DNA of 37,077 bases, from positions 1-37,077 of the forward strand of contig CAYZGR010000032.1 in assembly GCA_964478125.1 (NCBI GenBank), written 5' to 3'. Source of the stretch: FW021-bin31 sp964478125 (GTDB lineage: Bacteria > Bacteroidota > Bacteroidia > Chitinophagales > Chitinophagaceae). Both the position numbers and the translations under genes were made by a program. Below the pieces are notes generated by a model. It saw only the letters and a list, made by a program, of their open reading frames with translations, was not told the DNA's origin and did not search any database. This document shows positions 16,203 through 24,429 of this stretch, piece by piece (position 1 is the first letter of the stretch; each line of letters opens with the position of its first letter).

Positions 16203-17747
16203 CTATTTCTTAATTTGTTCGGAATGCGCTATGTGATAAACAGGTTCTTTATTATCAACGGTTCTGACATTTTTAAATATAAAATCCCTGCAATGGTCCA
16301 GGCTGATCTCTGCATTTTCGGGAAGCGTAATGTTCTCAAAAACAACATGCTGCGTATAATGTGATTTTTTTGAGAATCCCTGTACGATGATGACATCGTC
16401 CTCTTCCGCTTTACTCATATCAATATTAGAAAAAACAAAATTTTTATAATAAGGCATTACCGGCGCCGGTTCTCCATCGTTATTGTACCCTACGGAGGAA
16501 TAGACCGTGATCTTCCTCAGGTCACAATCTTCAACTTTTAGATTTTCTACAAAGCCGCCCCGGTCTTTGGTGCCCTTAACCTGCATTCCTTTTAATAAAT
16601 TCCCCGCCACACAATCTCTTACCAGCACATTACGCACCCCTCCAGACATTTCACTTCCTATGGAGATACCATGTCCTCTGATAAAATGACAATTTGATAT
16701 CCATACATTTTCCGTTGGTTTGGCGATGTAGTACCCCTCAGGGTTTTTACCGGATTTTATGGCAATACAATCATCACCTGTAGAAAAGGAACAGTTAAAG
16801 ATATAGGAATCTGTAGAGGAATCCGGATCTATGCCGTCACCATTGGTGACATTGCTTTTTATGGTAAGGCCATGCAGAGATATGTTGTCACTATAGATAT
16901 AATGAATGGTCCAGCAGGGCGATCCTTCTATCGTTAATCCCTGTATGTTCACATCCTGGCAATTCATGAGCAGGATCAGCCTCCCACGTCCCCGCATTCC
17001 TTTTTTATCAATCATGGCTTTAGCGAGCGCCTTACCTCCTCCATCTATGGTTCCTTCTCCACGAATGGAAAGATGTTTTACCGTATACCCTCCTTTTCTG
17101 TTCAGCTTTCCCGCATTCAGTAAACTGGCATAGGTTTTTAATTCCCATCCTTCAAAACGATTGAGGATCACAGGAAGATAATCTTCCGCCTCGGTACTTC
17201 CTTTCAGGACACCACCCTTAGCGATCTCCAGGGTCATGTCGCTTTTTAGATAGAGCGCTCCCGATATAAATGTTCCCGGGGGAATGTATACTGTTCCCCC
17301 CGGGGTACAGGCATCAATAGCCTTTTGTATGGCTTTCGTATTTTTAGTTATTCCGTCTCCCTTCGCTCCATAATCCAGTATATTAAATATTTTACCGGCT
17401 GCTTTTGTTTTGGCTTTGATCTCGCTGCTGGCAGCAGACAAACTTCCATCGGCATGCCTGGCTTTTATGTAAAAGGTATATTCCCTGCCGGGGGACAAAT
17501 TCTTTACCGTATAATTGGTTATATCTGAAGTAGCCACGTGCTGGCCATCCTGGTAGATATAATAAGCCGATATATCGGCATATTGCTCCGGCTTATCCCA
17601 TAACAGGGTAATGCTGTGTTGAGTTGCAGATTCGGGCGGAACAATAAGGCGTTGCGGGTTGTTGTTGACCGCCATTGCATTTGGAGCGAACAGGGTTGTA
17701 TAAGATCCTAAAAATAACAGGAAGAAAAATATACGTCTGTAAAACAT
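16203..17747 (-). CDS. FN3-GH28 polygalacturonase (exo-type-like)
   Basis: 514 residues: signal peptide to about 26, a fibronectin type III domain (about 33-115, with ITLLWDKP and NLSPGREYTFYIKAR), then a GH28 beta-helix (about 120-500). This FN3-GH28 layout is typical of exo-polygalacturonases such as the PehX type. Catalytic motifs: NGDGIDPDS (D304, D307), TGDDCIAIKSG (D325/D326), GHGISIGSE (H359). The usual RIK substrate-binding motif reads MQVK here, so Arg is replaced by Q389 while K391 is kept; this may change recognition of the galacturonate carboxylate. It is followed without a real gap by CE8 copy 2 and preceded by the CE12 gene at 35 bases. Confidence 0.9.
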   Translation of the reverse strand: MFYRRIFFFLLFLGSYTTLFAPNAMAVNNNPQRLIVPPESATQHSITLLWDKPEQYADISAYYIYQDGQHVATSDITNYTVKNLSPGREYTFYIKARHADGSLSAASSEIKAKTKAAGKIFNILDYGAKGDGITKNTKAIQKAIDACTPGGTVYIPPGTFISGALYLKSDMTLEIAKGGVLKGSTEAEDYLPVILNRFEGWELKTYASLLNAGKLNRKGGYTVKHLSIRGEGTIDGGGKALAKAMIDKKGMRGRGRLILLMNCQDVNIQGLTIEGSPCWTIHYIYSDNISLHGLTIKSNVTNGDGIDPDSSTDSYIFNCSFSTGDDCIAIKSGKNPEGYYIAKPTENVWISNCHFIRGHGISIGSEMSGGVRNVLVRDCVAGNLLKGMQVKGTKDRGGFVENLKVEDCDLRKITVYSSVGYNNDGEPAPVMPYYKNFVFSNIDMSKAEEDDVIIVQGFSKKSHYTQHVVFENITLPENAEISLDHCRDFIFKNVRTVDNKEPVYHIAHSEQIKK

Positions 17748-17782
17748 ATTAATAAGTTTATGATTGCTTAACCTAACAACAC

Positions 17783-18580
17783 TTATCTGTACTGTATTCT
17801 TTTTGTAAGATCCAGATGTTGATCTTTTATTCCTTTCAATACCAGCTCAGCCATTTTTCGGGCACCTAATTCATTAAAATGAGTATTGTCATGTCTGCCA
17901 TCAGGATAATGCGGATTTTCTCCCTTGGATAAATTCAGCCATAAAAATTTTGATTCTTCCGGACCCAATTGCTGTAATAACTGCATGCTGGTTTTAGTGA
18001 GATCAATAAGGGCCGTATGTTGTTCTTTTGCCACTTTGCGCACGAGGGCCGCATATTTTGCATGCGTATCTACCACATGTCCCGCAGAATCAAAGCGACG
18101 GCGGGCGACCGGAGTGATCAGAACCGGTGTTGCCTGCCTGCTCCGGGTATCGGTAATGAACTTAACCAGATTAGCCATAAACTGATCAGGCGGCGTATAG
18201 CTTCCTTTAGTGGGTACTTCGTCATTATGGCCGAACTGAATAAGGACATAATCGCCTGCTTTCAGGGTCTTCATCACCGATTTCCACCGGCCTTCTTCTA
18301 TAAATGTTCTTGTACTTCTTCCGTTTTTCGCCCTGTTATCTACCACTACCGTAGTATCAAAATAATATTTAAAAGGCATACCCCACCCGGTTTCAGGATA
18401 AGTCGACACCGCTTTGTCAGAAACAGTGGAATCGCCAATAAGATAAACCGTGATCTTCTTTTGCGGCAACAGGGTAAAAGACATCAGGCCCAAAAGCAAT
18501 ACAATTCCTGCTTTTTGCAACATTCTCGGCTTACAGATCCCTTTCTTTTTCATACTCCGGTTATACGTTTTCTTCTTCAT
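17783..18580 (-). CDS. Rhamnogalacturonan acetylesterase (CE12-type SGNH)
   Basis: Removes acetyl groups from the galacturonic acid backbone of rhamnogalacturonan I. The 265 residues contain the CE12/RGAE pattern: S51 in IGDSTVSDK, the second block with N86/G87 in AKNGRSTRTF, N119 in FGHNDE, and D231/H234 in DNTHFN. A hydrophobic export segment lies at about 22-38. The start is uncertain: ATGs at 18580, 18553 and 18523 are all in frame, and 18523 (MLQKAGIVLLLGL) gives the most ordinary signal peptide. The gene is 30 bases after GH106 and belongs to the same run. Confidence 0.88.
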   Translation of the reverse strand: MKKKTYNRSMKKKGICKPRMLQKAGIVLLLGLMSFTLLPQKKITVYLIGDSTVSDKAVSTYPETGWGMPFKYYFDTTVVVDNRAKNGRSTRTFIEEGRWKSVMKTLKAGDYVLIQFGHNDEVPTKGSYTPPDQFMANLVKFITDTRSRQATPVLITPVARRRFDSAGHVVDTHAKYAALVRKVAKEQHTALIDLTKTSMQLLQQLGPEESKFLWLNLSKGENPHYPDGRHDNTHFNELGARKMAELVLKGIKDQHLDLTKRIQYR

Positions 18581-18610
18581 GGATTACAATTTATTCATTC
18601 TTGCTTAAAG

Positions 18611-21520
18611 TTATTCATAATTTGCAGGGGTTAGCGTTACGGGTCCCAGCAAACCGGAAGAAAGGGGCTTCCAGCCGGAGGCATCAAATATGCCGTTCTT
18701 TACATCCTCTTTTCTACGCGCAGACATATTAATGTTATAAAATATTTTCCACGGAATATTATTCCTGTCCATATAACTAATGCGATTTGCCATAAGATTC
18801 GCTACCACAATCTCCAGTTTGTTATTTGTCTTCAGTTTTGAAGAAGGAATGGTCAATTGGAAATCCGGTCCTATGAGGGTGGCCAGCTTTTCACCGTTCA
18901 AATATACTTCAGCCGTTTCGTGCACTTTTCCCAGGTTAAGAAGATAGGCCTGCGCGCCTTCCTCAGGCTTCTTAAAAGCTGTGGTATACCTGGCCGTACC
19001 TGAAAAATTCTTCACGGCATCTCCCTTCAACGCAGTCCACGATCCGAGTTGATCGACACTCCTCTTTTCCGGCAGGACAGGTCCTCCCGATAAGAATTCC
19101 ACTTCCCATCCATTGTTAAGAGTGACCGGGGAACCTGAAACTTTCAGATAGGGAAACGCATCGGCTGTCTTCTTTATTTTATAGGTTTGAACAATAACAG
19201 ACTCACCCGGTCTTAATTGAAGATAAACATCAATTCCCGCGGTTGATTTTCTCCATCTGGCCAGACCGGTTTTCCCAAACATCGGATCAAATAAGGCTAC
19301 CGAAACCGCATTCGTATGCAACGGAACCCACTCATCTATCGCATGATCCGCCCTGTTATTAATGAAATAAACCTGCCCGCTATTGTTTTTTCTCCGGATA
19401 AAATACAGATCCTGTTCCGGCATATTTTCCTTTCTCACCTGAGCCGCACCCAGTAATGCTTCTATATCGTCGCTAACCATAAAGGTCCCTTTACCTGTTC
19501 TCGCTTTTTTAACGGAACCGCTTTCTATAAAAGAAAGTTGCCCTATCCTATCCCGGAATACTTTCTTTCTCTCTTTTAGATTATACCAGCCGGGAACATC
19601 TTCCGGCATGCTTTTATACACCAAAATAGTCGCTCCTGACTTAGCCAGTTCCAGCAATTTTCGCAACGACTGGTTGGTCATTAACTTATTTGCCGGAAGA
19701 AGGATGGTTTGATAGGCATTCCCTCCTGTCCGGATAGTATTTCCGGACATGCTGAACTTTTGCAACTGGCGGTCAGAAAAGAAATCAAAGCTATATCCGT
19801 TCCCTGTCATCCATTTCGACAAGTATTTAAAATCGCTGTGCTCAAAATTCCTGTCCATGCCGTTAAAGTGTTGCAACAATGCCGTACCCGGTTTAGAATA
19901 AACATCATTTAATGGATAATAAAGCAACACATCGTTGTCCGGCTTCCCTTTTTGCAGGAAAGATTGCACCCGCGTAATATACCGGTTCAACGTACCGAAG
20001 TCTTTCCATTGCGGGTTGGTGGGTTGAAAATGAACGGCTGCATAAAACAACCAGCCGGGCCATGGGGCGTCTTTAGGGGAATATTCGGTACCATGATAAA
20101 AAATATGGTTCACTCCGCCAAGGAAGTACAAATCGACAGCCTTCTTCACCTCTCCCCAGGAAGAAAGAAAATGCTCATTCAGCCATGTACAGGATTCTGA
20201 AGAAGTCAGCGGCTTACCTCCAATATGAGCGGCAGATGACGCAAATTTGAATTGCAGGATATCCCTGCCTTCCGTTTCGGGAATATCAACGGCCTCATAT
20301 AAATCAAGCGTGTTGGCCGGCGAACCATGAGACTGGTTACGAACGAGGGCTCCTTTACCTGCTCCCCATTTTTTCCATTGTATGGTAAAGTCTTCCAACA
20401 ACAATTCATCAATGGTTGAACGATAATCATACAATACCCTTGAATTTTTATCGGCATCATCCTTACCCAATAGCGCAGGCAAATAATTCCTGAGGTCATA
20501 TCCCCTTCTCTTTTTAAACTCCTTAAAAAAAGCAGGGGTCCAGTTGGCCTGCCCCCGGGCATCGTCTACTTCATATGAATCGTTGAAGAAGGCGCGCAGA
20601 GAAGATATATCTCTTCCCTTAAATGCCTGATCGAACTTCTTAAAATAATCATTCACGGCTTTTGACGAAAAGTGATCAATGGCATAGCCTTCTCCACCCG
20701 GGGCGGCACGTTCCACCATTTTTCCATGTAATCCGACGAACAAAGCATATAAAGTCCATTTTCCGGAAGGAGCCGTCCAGTGTAACTTCCCATTATTATC
20801 AACTTTCGAGGTCAGGTCCAGGATGGCTCCTTTATTATTGTATGCCATCAGGGTAAGCAAAGGCAGCCTGCCCGGGTAAACCACCTGATCCATCGCTAAT
20901 AACTGCAGCTCCTTATTAGCAGACGGCGGCCGTTTTATCGTATCGATACTTACCCGCTTGTGGTTAGCCGTGCGTACAAAACCGGTCTGTTCATATTCAA
21001 TTAACGCTTTTAATTGTTCGCCACCATTCAAAGAATAGGTTTTGTAATAAACGGTTTTGCTTGCGTCTTCATCTTTGACCCACGGACCGCCAAAAGGCCA
21101 TCCGGTGGCATTGGCCAGATCAACGCCAAGACCTAAACGTTCCGCTTCATCTAAAGTGTAGACAAACATATCCATCCACCGGGGGGATAAAAACCTGATG
21201 AACTGGTCCTCATAACCATGTACCCCATAGATGGGTGTTATTTCTACCCCGCCCAATCCGGCTTCCTGGTATTGCTTTAAATTCCAGTTAAGGTCCTTCT
21301 TATTTACCGCACTGCCTTCCCACCACCAGCGGGTCCAGGGCTTTGTAACAGAAGTTATGGCGGGCCATTCTATTTGTGCATCTGCAGAGAAAAAGGAAGC
21401 AGAGAAAACAAGAATAAATGCCATCCTTTTAAATAACCTCAGCCCAACACCCGTCCTGGTTGTACCGGACTTTCCAAAGAAAATTTTAAAAAGCAATGCT
21501 CGTTTATTAAACCTATTCAT
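18611..21520 (-). CDS. Secreted GH106 alpha-L-rhamnosidase
   Basis: A large exported glycosidase (969 residues from the ATG at 21520; a TTG three codons earlier is less likely). The signal region is long: a basic stretch, then MAFILVFSASFFSADAQ, and an ATG at 21424 could also start it. GH106 hallmarks follow directly: WTRWWWEGSAV, GLGGVEITPIYGVHG, FLSPRWMDM and ATGWPFGGPWV near the N-terminus; FNDSYEVDD and SSESCTWLNEHF in the catalytic barrel; GGVNHIFYHGTEYSP further on. A C-terminal beta-sandwich (about 840-960, with EVYLNGEKLATL) resembles a galactose-binding module. GH106 enzymes release L-rhamnose from rhamnogalacturonan I/II fragments, so this supplies backbone disassembly after the pectate lyase. 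Confidence 0.92.
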   Translation of the reverse strand: MNRFNKRALLFKIFFGKSGTTRTGVGLRLFKRMAFILVFSASFFSADAQIEWPAITSVTKPWTRWWWEGSAVNKKDLNWNLKQYQEAGLGGVEITPIYGVHGYEDQFIRFLSPRWMDMFVYTLDEAERLGLGVDLANATGWPFGGPWVKDEDASKTVYYKTYSLNGGEQLKALIEYEQTGFVRTANHKRVSIDTIKRPPSANKELQLLAMDQVVYPGRLPLLTLMAYNNKGAILDLTSKVDNNGKLHWTAPSGKWTLYALFVGLHGKMVERAAPGGEGYAIDHFSSKAVNDYFKKFDQAFKGRDISSLRAFFNDSYEVDDARGQANWTPAFFKEFKKRRGYDLRNYLPALLGKDDADKNSRVLYDYRSTIDELLLEDFTIQWKKWGAGKGALVRNQSHGSPANTLDLYEAVDIPETEGRDILQFKFASSAAHIGGKPLTSSESCTWLNEHFLSSWGEVKKAVDLYFLGGVNHIFYHGTEYSPKDAPWPGWLFYAAVHFQPTNPQWKDFGTLNRYITRVQSFLQKGKPDNDVLLYYPLNDVYSKPGTALLQHFNGMDRNFEHSDFKYLSKWMTGNGYSFDFFSDRQLQKFSMSGNTIRTGGNAYQTILLPANKLMTNQSLRKLLELAKSGATILVYKSMPEDVPGWYNLKERKKVFRDRIGQLSFIESGSVKKARTGKGTFMVSDDIEALLGAAQVRKENMPEQDLYFIRRKNNSGQVYFINNRADHAIDEWVPLHTNAVSVALFDPMFGKTGLARWRKSTAGIDVYLQLRPGESVIVQTYKIKKTADAFPYLKVSGSPVTLNNGWEVEFLSGGPVLPEKRSVDQLGSWTALKGDAVKNFSGTARYTTAFKKPEEGAQAYLLNLGKVHETAEVYLNGEKLATLIGPDFQLTIPSSKLKTNNKLEIVVANLMANRISYMDRNNIPWKIFYNINMSARRKEDVKNGIFDASGWKPLSSGLLGPVTLTPANYE

Positions 21521-21541
21521 AGGGATCAATATTCACGGGTT

Positions 21542-23077
21542 TTATTGAATGCTGTTCAAATATACTTCAAGGTTGGTATACCTTTTATCCAGCGTATACT
21601 GGTTTCTGTCAGCACTTTCATTGGGATCCAGCTTATTCACTTTTTCCCATTCATCGGGCATACCGTCGTGGTCCGCATCTTTGGGTGGTGTGGCAGAATG
21701 GTAGACCGGATATCCTCCTACATCTTTCTGGGAATCGATAATGCCGGAAGGGTGCGTGATCCCTTTTTTATGTATAGCTGCATAAGCAGTCCCTTCATAA
21801 GTTGCTGTTCCTGATCTCACCTCTTTAATGATCCTTTTATCCACAGGATCCCGTTTCGGCAGTATGGCACCCGCACTGTCCAAAACCGATTTATAAGCCT
21901 CTGCTGCTGTCTGGGTCCGCACCGGAGCGAAGGGAAAGGGTTTATTTTGCCTGGCCTGCCGGATCAACTCTTCAGCCCGGTAATACCCGTCTTTTTGTAC
22001 CCCATTGGTCCAATTATCTGCCGTAACATCCGGATAGCCTTCCACTTCATTTCCATTAATATAAAATTTTCCGCCCCAGAGCGTATCGGGATATACGGCC
22101 GCGTCTTTCGAATAGTAGTAACTGGTATAATTGAGGATACGGTTTCTTTTATTTTTGGGTGAACTTTTCGTCAGGCTTCCGGAAGTAGCGGGCCCGGGTT
22201 TATAATAGTTGTTTACCATGTTATAGTTTCCTCCTTCTCCTCCATATACGGAATTGATGTTCCCCCAATTGTAAATGACATTGTTTCTAAAATCCACTAC
22301 CTCAGAGTCGGGGATCCCTGTATAACGGCTGCCACAAAAACGGGGATTGCGGCTGGAATTATCCGCAATCAGGTTATGATGAAAGGTGGCCATATAACCA
22401 CCCCAAATCCCGCCATAACCATGACTTCCTTTGGCATGAACAGAGTGGTACAGGCTCTCGCTTAAAATACACCATTGGAGTGTAAAGTTCTTAATACCGT
22501 AAAAAGTACCTACCTCATCTACAGACCAGCTCAATGAGCAATGATCAATAATAATATCATGATGTTTAAAAGGGATACGCTTTTCCGTAGCATGCATGGC
22601 ATCGTCTTCATCCTTGTTCTCATCTCCCAGCCTGCACCGGATGTACCGGATAATAATGTTGCTGGCTTCTACCGAAAGGGTATATCCGGCTATACAAATA
22701 CCATCTCCGGGCGCTGTTTGTCCGGCTATGGTGATGTTATCTTCTTTTAACTCCAGGGTCTTTTTAAGATAAATAATTCCCGATACGCGGAAGACAACCG
22801 TACGATCAGGCGCACTTACAGCATCTCTGAGGCTGCCCGGACCTGAATCCTTCAGGTTAGTCACTTCATAAACCGCTCCGCCCCGACCGCCTGTTGCAAA
22901 ACGACCGCCTCCTTCGGCTCCCGGGAAAGCAGGCGCCCGACCCTTTACCGCGGGAGAAGCCTTATTTTTTTGCTGATTGCTTTTAGCTGATAGGCATACA
23001 ATACAAAATGATACAGAAACCACTCCAACAGATAAAGCAAGCAGGTTTTTTTTATAAGTAAAGATAAACCGGGGCAT
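21542..23077 (-). CDS. Secreted pectate lyase, PL1 family
   Basis: Cleaves de-esterified galacturonan by beta-elimination. 511 residues with an N-terminal hydrophobic signal (about 10-31). The beta-helix domain shows FPGAEGGGRFATGGRGG, NITIAGQTAPGDGI, DHCSLSWSVDE (D178, D187; Ca-site region) and NSSRNPRF with R243/R246, one of which should be the catalytic arginine. The C-terminal tail has a DADHDGMPDEWE calcium-binding repeat of thrombospondin type 3. It is the first gene of the minus-strand pectin run and faces the lacI gene across 217 bases with the putative operator, so it probably starts the main operon. Confidence 0.9.
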   Translation of the reverse strand: MPRFIFTYKKNLLALSVGVVSVSFCIVCLSAKSNQQKNKASPAVKGRAPAFPGAEGGGRFATGGRGGAVYEVTNLKDSGPGSLRDAVSAPDRTVVFRVSGIIYLKKTLELKEDNITIAGQTAPGDGICIAGYTLSVEASNIIIRYIRCRLGDENKDEDDAMHATEKRIPFKHHDIIIDHCSLSWSVDEVGTFYGIKNFTLQWCILSESLYHSVHAKGSHGYGGIWGGYMATFHHNLIADNSSRNPRFCGSRYTGIPDSEVVDFRNNVIYNWGNINSVYGGEGGNYNMVNNYYKPGPATSGSLTKSSPKNKRNRILNYTSYYYSKDAAVYPDTLWGGKFYINGNEVEGYPDVTADNWTNGVQKDGYYRAEELIRQARQNKPFPFAPVRTQTAAEAYKSVLDSAGAILPKRDPVDKRIIKEVRSGTATYEGTAYAAIHKKGITHPSGIIDSQKDVGGYPVYHSATPPKDADHDGMPDEWEKVNKLDPNESADRNQYTLDKRYTNLEVYLNSIQ

Positions 23078-23143
23078 TTATCAGCATGTTTAGGCAACAA
23101 TTTTACGTGGTTTATTCGCTTCTTCCAAGCCATTCGGAGTATT

Positions 23144-23163
23144 TATTTACGCAATCGTTCCCA
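23144..23163. promoter_or_regulatory. Putative LacI-family operator between pectate lyase and lacI
   Basis: TATTTACGCAATCGTTCCC: the first 16 bases are identical to 2291-2306, and ACGCAATCGTTCCC (23149-23162) is identical to 803-816. It is placed about 70-85 bases before the pectate lyase start and 130-150 bases before the lacI start, so one protein could control both directions. Confidence 0.68.
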
Positions 23164-23294
23164 AATGATATTGAAACAAATGGAAGGTCGCCGGAAAAAT
23201 CTTAAATAGGATCCTTCGTATCAGCTACACTTTTGTCTTTTACTCAGATTTGTGCTAACTTTCCCTCCCGGAATACGATAAAGGTTACGGGGAA

Positions 23295-24332
23295 ATGGAA
23301 TTTAAAGCTATCACTTTAAAAGATATAGCCAAGGCGCTTAATCTATCTACCTCTACTGTTTCCAGAGCTTTGAGAGACAGTTATGAGATCAGTGGGGACA
23401 CCAGGAAGCGGGTCTTGGAATATGCACAAAAACACAATTACAGGCCTAATCCCTCCGCTTTGAGCCTGAGAGAAAGGAGAACCAAGTCGATCGGCGTGAT
23501 GGTCCCTGCCATTGCCAATACTTTTTTTTCACAAGCAATTGACGGAATAGATTCTGTAGCTTTTAAAAGTGGATACCATGTCATCATTACCCAGACACAC
23601 GAATCCTTTAGTCAGGAAATAACCAATCTGGATTATTTATCTTCCCGTTCTATCGATGGCCTGTTGATATCGCTGTCTGCGGAGACCGGAAATATAAAAC
23701 ATCTCAAAACCGTCCATAAAAAAGGGTTGCCTATCGTTTGTTTCGACCGTATTGCAGAAAAAATGGAGACCCATAAAATAATGGCCAATAATTTTGAGGG
23801 CGCCTATAAAGCCACCAAACATCTGATTGATTCAGGGTTCAAAAAAATTGCCCATCTGGCGAATGTAGATCATCTGTCTATCACCAAGGAGCGGCTGAAT
23901 GGTTTTGAAAATGCTTTGGCTGATAATAATATTAAGATCCCGGCGCACTTCATTCAATATTGTCCTCATGGCGGTGCAACAGAGGCAGAAATTGAAAAAG
24001 CTATGGATGCCTTTTTTTCCACCGAAGAAAAGCCCAAAGCCATTTTTACAGCCGGGGACAAATTGACTACCGGCTGCCTTCGTCAACTTAGGGCGAGGGG
24101 ATTCAGGGTTCCCGAAGATATTGCCATTGTCGGCTTTTCCAATTCAGAAATTTACGACTTATTTAACCCTCCTATTACCATTGTAAAACAACCTGCCTTT
24201 GAAATGGGCCGGGTCGCTGCCAGAATGTTGCTCAACCTTATAGAAAGTAAATATCCGGTGACAGAATTTGAAAGAATAACACTACCCACCCACATGACCA
24301 TCAGAGACTCTTCCATTCAAAGCCGGGGATAG
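23295..24332 (+). CDS. LacI-family transcriptional regulator
   Basis: 345 residues. The N-terminal helix-turn-helix and hinge read ITLKDIAKALNLSTSTVSRALRD ... YRPNP ... SLRERRTKSIGVMVP (about 6-68), split here to keep it short. The rest is a periplasmic-binding-protein-like sugar sensor (about 65-340, with GLLISLSAE, FDRIAE, AIFTAGDKLTTG and DIAIVGFSN). It is divergent from the pectate lyase gene and is the only transcription factor in the window. It most likely senses a pectin-derived sugar or acid and binds the TATTTACGCAATCGTT motif found here and before the fuconate dehydratase and left-edge susC genes. The effector is unknown. Its gene is followed by a strong terminator. Confidence 0.92.
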   Translation: MEFKAITLKDIAKALNLSTSTVSRALRDSYEISGDTRKRVLEYAQKHNYRPNPSALSLRERRTKSIGVMVPAIANTFFSQAIDGIDSVAFKSGYHVIITQTHESFSQEITNLDYLSSRSIDGLLISLSAETGNIKHLKTVHKKGLPIVCFDRIAEKMETHKIMANNFEGAYKATKHLIDSGFKKIAHLANVDHLSITKERLNGFENALADNNIKIPAHFIQYCPHGGATEAEIEKAMDAFFSTEEKPKAIFTAGDKLTTGCLRQLRARGFRVPEDIAIVGFSNSEIYDLFNPPITIVKQPAFEMGRVAARMLLNLIESKYPVTEFERITLPTHMTIRDSSIQSRG

Positions 24333-24378
24333 AAATAACGGAAAGGCGGCATCCCTCTAATCCGGATACTATCCCCGC

Positions 24379-24413
24379 GGCCTTATTCGATCAATCGAAT
24401 ACAGGCCATTTTT
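24379..24413 (+). terminator. Intrinsic terminator after lacI
   Basis: GGCCT-TATTCGAT (24379-24391), CA, ATCGAATA, a bulged C, AGGCC (to 24407), then ATTTTT. The stem is 13 pairs with one bulge, the GC part at its base, followed by a run of five T. The opposite strand has no T-tract after the stem, so it works mainly for lacI; the convergent dmpA gene ends at 24430. Confidence 0.8.
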
Positions 24414-24429
24414 ACTCCATTTAAAATGA

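Noticed and set aside
23098..23129. CTTG-N20-TAAAATTG before the pectate lyase as a promoter
   Set aside because: Both elements deviate from consensus and the transcription start would fall almost at the start codon.
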